From contig OW121846.1 of the NCBI GenBank assembly GCA_933228895.1, positions 20,899,088-20,963,087 of the forward strand: a stretch of DNA of 64,000 bases. Direction: 5' to 3'. The position numbers and the translations under genes were made by a program. Shown here piece after piece: positions 60,043 through 64,000 of this stretch. The notes under the pieces are model-generated. The model ran no database searches. It saw only the letters and a list, made by a program, of their open reading frames with translations, and was not told the DNA's origin. Every line of letters begins with the position of its first letter. Position 1 is the first letter of the stretch. The stretch is from Platycnemis pennipes. Lineage: Eukaryota; Arthropoda; Insecta; Odonata; Platycnemididae.

Positions 60043-60467
60043 CTTAGATCAGTTCCCAACCTGTGGTAGGTGGACCCATGGGGTACGTGGGTTTCTCTTA
60101 GAGGTCCGCAGGTTGCCGTCATACTCCTCAATTAGAATGCATTCATTACATACTCCTAAAACAAAGCAACACTCCCTCAAGGATTTTATGTGTTTTCATT
60201 TTCCTTAATTTGCTGCTACTTCCTCTTCAGCTAGTTGCCAACTGATTTGTAGCACATAGAAACTGTCATAGTCAGCCACGACTATGATAGGTTATTGAGC
60301 CCTGAGAAATTGAAGCCCGCAGGTTGCCCGTGATTAGTTTAGGATGGCCAAGCGTTCATGCTCTGTTGCGTTGTCACTCATTTCATGATTCTGAAACTTT
60401 GGTTTCTTAGTTTTGAATTAGTATACAAATTCAATGCATTGCTCGTCGTAAATATGGCCTCACAAAA

Positions 60468-61560
60468 TCATCATCTATAGTCATCAATCCTCAGATTGGT
60501 TTGACGCAGCTTTCCGCTGAGTTCTTCTATAGGCCAATTTCTTCTATTTACGTATTTTTTATCTTTCACATCCTTCATCACTTGTTTCACGTATGTCACT
60601 CGAGGCCTTCCTTTGCCATTCTTCCCATCCACTTGTCCTTCAACGATTGTCTTCATCAGGCCATCGTGTGATTTGGCGGATTTGTCCCATCTTCTTCTTA
60701 GAGTTTTCTGCTGACTTCTCTTTTCTCCCACTCTTCTTAAGAACTCTTCGTTTGTCACTCGGCCTATCCATTTCATCTTAATCATCCTTCTGTAGCACCA
60801 CATTTTGAATGCACCACCCTTTTCCTCTCTGCTGCTGTCATCGTCCATGCCTCACTGCCGTAAAGAAATATGCTTCAGATGTAAGTCCTGATGGATTGTT
60901 TCCTTGCTTATACGCTAGTACATTCAGAAGTTTGTAGGTCCTTCTTTTGGTAAAATGCCCTCTTTGCCTGAACTATTCTGTCTATTTCTTTCTTGCTTCG
61001 TCCATCGTTGGTTACTTGACTTCCTAGGTACGGGACCTAGGAAGTCAAGTACTCCTTCACCTCTTCCAGGTTTTACTTCCCTAGTTTAACGTTGGTTTTG
61101 TTCTCTCCCCTATTGCAGTACCGATATATAAGTTTTGTTCTTATTGATCTTCAGATGATATCTGGCCATTGTCCTTTCCATGGTTCCTAGAGTCTTGTTC
61201 AGATCCCTCTCGGTCTCCGCTGTGTCTGCTATGTCATCAGCGAATCACAGCATGCTTATTTTTTCTCCGTGGATAGTCACTCCAGAAGACTTCTCTTTGA
61301 TAGCATTGATGGCTCTCTCGATGTAAACATTGAAAACAACTGGAGACAGTGCACAGCCTTTTCTCACCCCTTTCTTTATTCTTGCTTCTTCACAGCTGGG
61401 TCCAGATTTAATCACACCTACTTTGTTTTTATGCAAACTGTTGATAATTCTTCGGTCATTGTAGGACACTCCGATTCCTTTCAGAATTACAAGGATTGCA
61501 TCCCAATCCACGTCGTCAAAAGCCTTCTCGAAATCGACAAAATATAAATATTTACATTGT
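60468..61560 (-). mobile_element. 5'-truncated RTE LINE
   Basis: The minus-strand reading starts at FVDFEKAFDDVDWDAILVIL (61550) and continues through GVRKGCALSPVVFNVYIERA and FADD, just after a TGA that replaces a sense codon. AFKMWCYRRMIKMKWIGRVT, KTIVEGQVDGKNGKGRPRVT and the 3' end ATGATGATTTTG at 60468 complete it. Several stops and frame changes are present. It is closest to the fragments at 27.8 and 36.8-40.4 kb and lies inside the candidate hAT element. Confidence 0.88.
61014..61050. repeat. 16-bp perfect inverted repeat within the RTE LINE
   Basis: ACTTGACTTCCTAGGT (61014-61029) and its complement (61035-61050) are separated by 5 bp. The second arm is not expected from the LINE reading and looks like a local inverted duplication. 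Confidence 0.9.
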
Positions 61561-62930
61561 ATCGTTTGAGATACATAGTTAATCTGTGCGGAAACATTCT
61601 ACGAAAGTAAAGGCTTAATCCAACGTAAAGTGAAGGCTCATTCAGCCCAATTACTGAAATCACATTTTTTCATATTTGCTTTGGCGTGCTAAAAAACCGA
61701 ACTTCAAATTATAGCGGAAAATGAAACGTGAGCACTTTTTCATCGGGATGAGGCATGACAATATTTTCCTTCTTTAAAATCTACTGGAGCATATTCCGAT
61801 AAAAATTCTTAAAAAAGTAATACTTAGAAGTCGATGTTATTGAATAGCGAGTATAATTCACAAGATAAATGGCAAAAATAACATCCACAATGGAATAAAT
61901 TATGACCAAGGTCCGTGAGGTTGATGATAAAGTTAGTCATTGAAATGTGGGCAGGAAATATCTTACTTAATGGATATCCAAAGAAAAAATTTGCGTAAAG
62001 AATATTAACGAAATGAGAATAAAAATAATATGCGTTCATAGTTTCAGATATTTAGACTCATAGAAATATAAATAATATAATTTATTTGGAATCCCTATTG
62101 GGGTACACTAATTTCGTCTTTTGTTTTAAATTTATATTGCAAAATGTAGCACCATTTTTTCAATATATTAATCATTCTTTTGGTGCTAAAATCATCCGAG
62201 AAACTGAATTACACAGAGTCATAAAATTTTATAATATCAGTAACACTCATTCTGTAATGGAATGGCAGAGATCGATCATAGATGATCTCAAAACCGAAGA
62301 TACCATCAAAATCGACTCCACAGAAATTTGAGGATATTTGTAAAAACGATAGTGGAAATATATGTACCAATAAATGTAGAACAGTAAGCGTAGGTATTGA
62401 AAATATACTTTCTGCGAATTACTCAAAAAGTTCTAAAAATGACAGGATTGAATTACAATTATTATAATTGTAGGTATAATTATATCTTTGTACTTAACAG
62501 AATCGAAAAACCTCCCATTGTCGCTGTTTCTTGAGCTTCATTGAAAAGATACATATACTTTTTCTTTATATCAATGTCAACTAACCATTATCCAAAACAT
62601 CGCTCTAGAAACATCAAATATCTTTAGGACGTCTTGAAAAGATCATTTTCCTGCGACCTAGTCTAACTAAGAATTTCAATTAAACGCGCACGGAGAGGGG
62701 CACAGAGACGCCCTTGATACTGAAATACACTGCTGAACCACCCTGATGTATTATAGTATAGTCAGATGTCCCTGTTAATGCAAATCTCGTAATACTTTAT
62801 CCTCGTTGCATGAACCGACATTCTGTTCATGAGTAGTACCAAAACCACGGAATGTTTAGCGCCCCACGTATCCCAATATCGAAAAACGTATATGGAAAAC
62901 ATTGGATACTGTTTGTAATAAACTGCAGAT
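61561..62930. other. Unassigned AT-rich sequence
   Basis: Two overlapping plus-strand frames at 62086-62467 could be one broken frame but show no motifs. No transposase domain was recognised. Confidence 0.3.
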
Positions 62931-62973
62931 ACGCAGACAAATATTTCTACAAAGAGCGTGAAAACCACAGACA

Positions 62974-63006
62974 AGGCGGTCCGTGACAATGGCGGTCCGT
63001 GACAAT
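62974..63006 (+). repeat. 16-bp tandem duplication
   Basis: GCGGTCCGTGACAAT occurs twice with one base between, just inside the right end of the candidate hAT element. Confidence 0.9.
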
Positions 63007-63065
63007 AGGAGAATGTTGAATGGGGTCCGCGAGGCCAAAAAAAGTATAGAATCACTGCCTTAGAT

Positions 63066-63540
63066 CAGATCTGTCCTCGTTGTCATGGAAGGGATCTCAC
63101 TTCTTACGCAGCAAAGATGCGTGTTATCGATTAGGAAAACGATTCCCCAATTCTAGAGAATATTATGCAACGTCCCCCTCCTTCCGCGCCACGTTATTGG
63201 AAACTTTTGGCCGCGCACTTTGTGGCCGCTGCCGATTGGGATTCTCGGATGAAGTTAGTCTTGCTCTCCCTCCCCCAAAGACATCACTTCTCACATAGCA
63301 TAGCATAGAGCAACTGTTGAGCTGCTTCCGAGTAGTGAATGACTATTTTAAAATTTAGCATTGAAGGGAAAAACAAATACAATCGGATAAGGCATTCCGG
63401 AAAAATTCATGAAATGTGGACACAATATTTCATCGCTTAACGCGTGGACATTATAAGAAAGTATAAAGACTTATTAGCGGTTTAACCACCATTTTCTGTC
63501 AATTTGCATTGGTAACCTTACCCCAGTGAGTGCTTTTTGG
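63066..63540. other. Unassigned spacer
   Basis: No recognised gene. AGCATAGCATAG near 63297 is a short simple repeat. Confidence 0.35.
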
Positions 63541-63665
63541 AGAGTGAATCCGAGTTCAGTACTCCATCCTTTGGATGGGACGTTAAGCCGTGGTCCCCTT
63601 AGCGTCTTTCATTAAGAGCAGGTAAAAACGACGCCGGGTTTCACTCCACAATTCCTCGCTACCAT
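63541..63665 (+). mobile_element. SINE body fragment (family A)
   Basis: GGATGGGACGTTAAGCCGTG, GTCCCCTTAGCGTCTTTCAT and GACGCCGGGTTTCACTCCAC match the body of the 41-kb SINE in the same relative order. The tRNA head is missing. Confidence 0.8.
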
Positions 63666-64000
63666 TGCAGTCGGAAGTGCCTTTAAGTGCGGGATATATA
63701 CGAGTAGATATAGGACAACAGGGAATTAAAATATCTACTAAATACCTAAAAGAGGTTAGTAGACATTTTATAGGCATTGGCCAAAGGCATTGTAGTAATT
63801 TTTTAGGCAATTAGTTGATATTTTGTGCTATGTGGGAAATACGCGGTTGTTTGTGGAAGTCATACCATCAGCAGATCCTTATAGCAGAAGTGACAAGGTT
63901 TGACTCTTAGTGCGCAGGTGTTTGCACCTACCTGAAAACGATATTGTGCCAAGTGCTTTCGTAACGAAGACTTTGGCTTGCTGGCTGATAGGAAAAAATC

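Larger units (their letters stand above)
60051..63057. mobile_element. Candidate hAT element, 3.0 kb, with nested LINE
   Basis: The left end CAGTTCCCAACCTGTGGT resembles hAT termini of the CAGTG(G)TTCTCAACC type. The right end, inverted, starts CAGTGATTCT and carries GCGGACCCC. The flanks ACTTAGAT (60043-60050) and CCTTAGAT (63058-63065) agree at seven of eight positions, the hAT duplication length. The inverted ends themselves match poorly beyond four bases and no transposase is recognised, so this is provisional. Confidence 0.42.

Overview
The window looks like eukaryotic, repeat-rich intergenic DNA from an arthropod, most likely an insect. Coding density is very low, with AT-rich spacers and a few short GC/CpG-rich blocks. 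There are fossil non-LTR retrotransposons (CR1/Jockey-like and RTE), two piggyBac-type elements with TTAA target sites, hAT-type elements with 8-bp target duplications, tRNA-derived SINEs and a five-copy MITE family. No intact host gene, rRNA or true tRNA gene was recognised. The species cannot be fixed from the sequence alone.

Layout. 0.46-2.19 kb is a 5'-truncated CR1/Jockey-like LINE on the minus strand. 2.94-5.36 kb is a 2.4-kb element bounded by 16-bp inverted repeats and carrying a 171-bp tandem array. 6.0-9.7 kb holds two copies of a ~535-bp MITE. 12.73-15.32 kb is a complete but dead piggyBac element with perfect TTAA flanks and a transposase pseudogene. 20-24 kb has several GC-rich blocks and short LINE tails, then a hAT MITE inside a tRNA-like SINE. 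At 26.06-26.22 kb a near-perfect hairpin carries one hammerhead-ribozyme-like core on each strand. 26.9-28.1 kb has three RTE 3' ends.

33.6-34.5 kb holds a decayed hammerhead-like core and a third MITE. 36.8-40.4 kb is one RTE LINE relic split first by a 2.4-kb TTAA-flanked element (which itself contains tandem CR1 3' ends) and then by a 255-bp hAT MITE with an 8-bp target duplication. 41.03-41.37 kb is a full-length SINE with a 12-bp target duplication. 43.04-48.79 kb is a probable DNA transposon with motif-rich inverted ends, into which a full-length 3.37-kb RTE retrotransposon has inserted with a perfect 12-bp duplication. 50.2-50.9 kb is the strongest CpG-rich block. 51.1 and 56.2 kb are further MITE copies. 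54 kb is a plus-strand RTE 3' end. 57.6-57.9 kb is a second full-length SINE family. 60.05-63.06 kb is a candidate hAT element containing a truncated RTE LINE.

Relation of parts. The RTE and CR1 families would supply reverse transcriptase for themselves and for the SINEs, but every reverse transcriptase here is broken. The MITEs and the 255/418-bp hAT elements would need transposase encoded elsewhere. The nesting gives a relative order of insertions. The best candidates for unusual biology are the double hammerhead hairpin, the satellite-bearing TIR element, and the MITE family that carries a CRE/CCAAT-rich promoter-like core.
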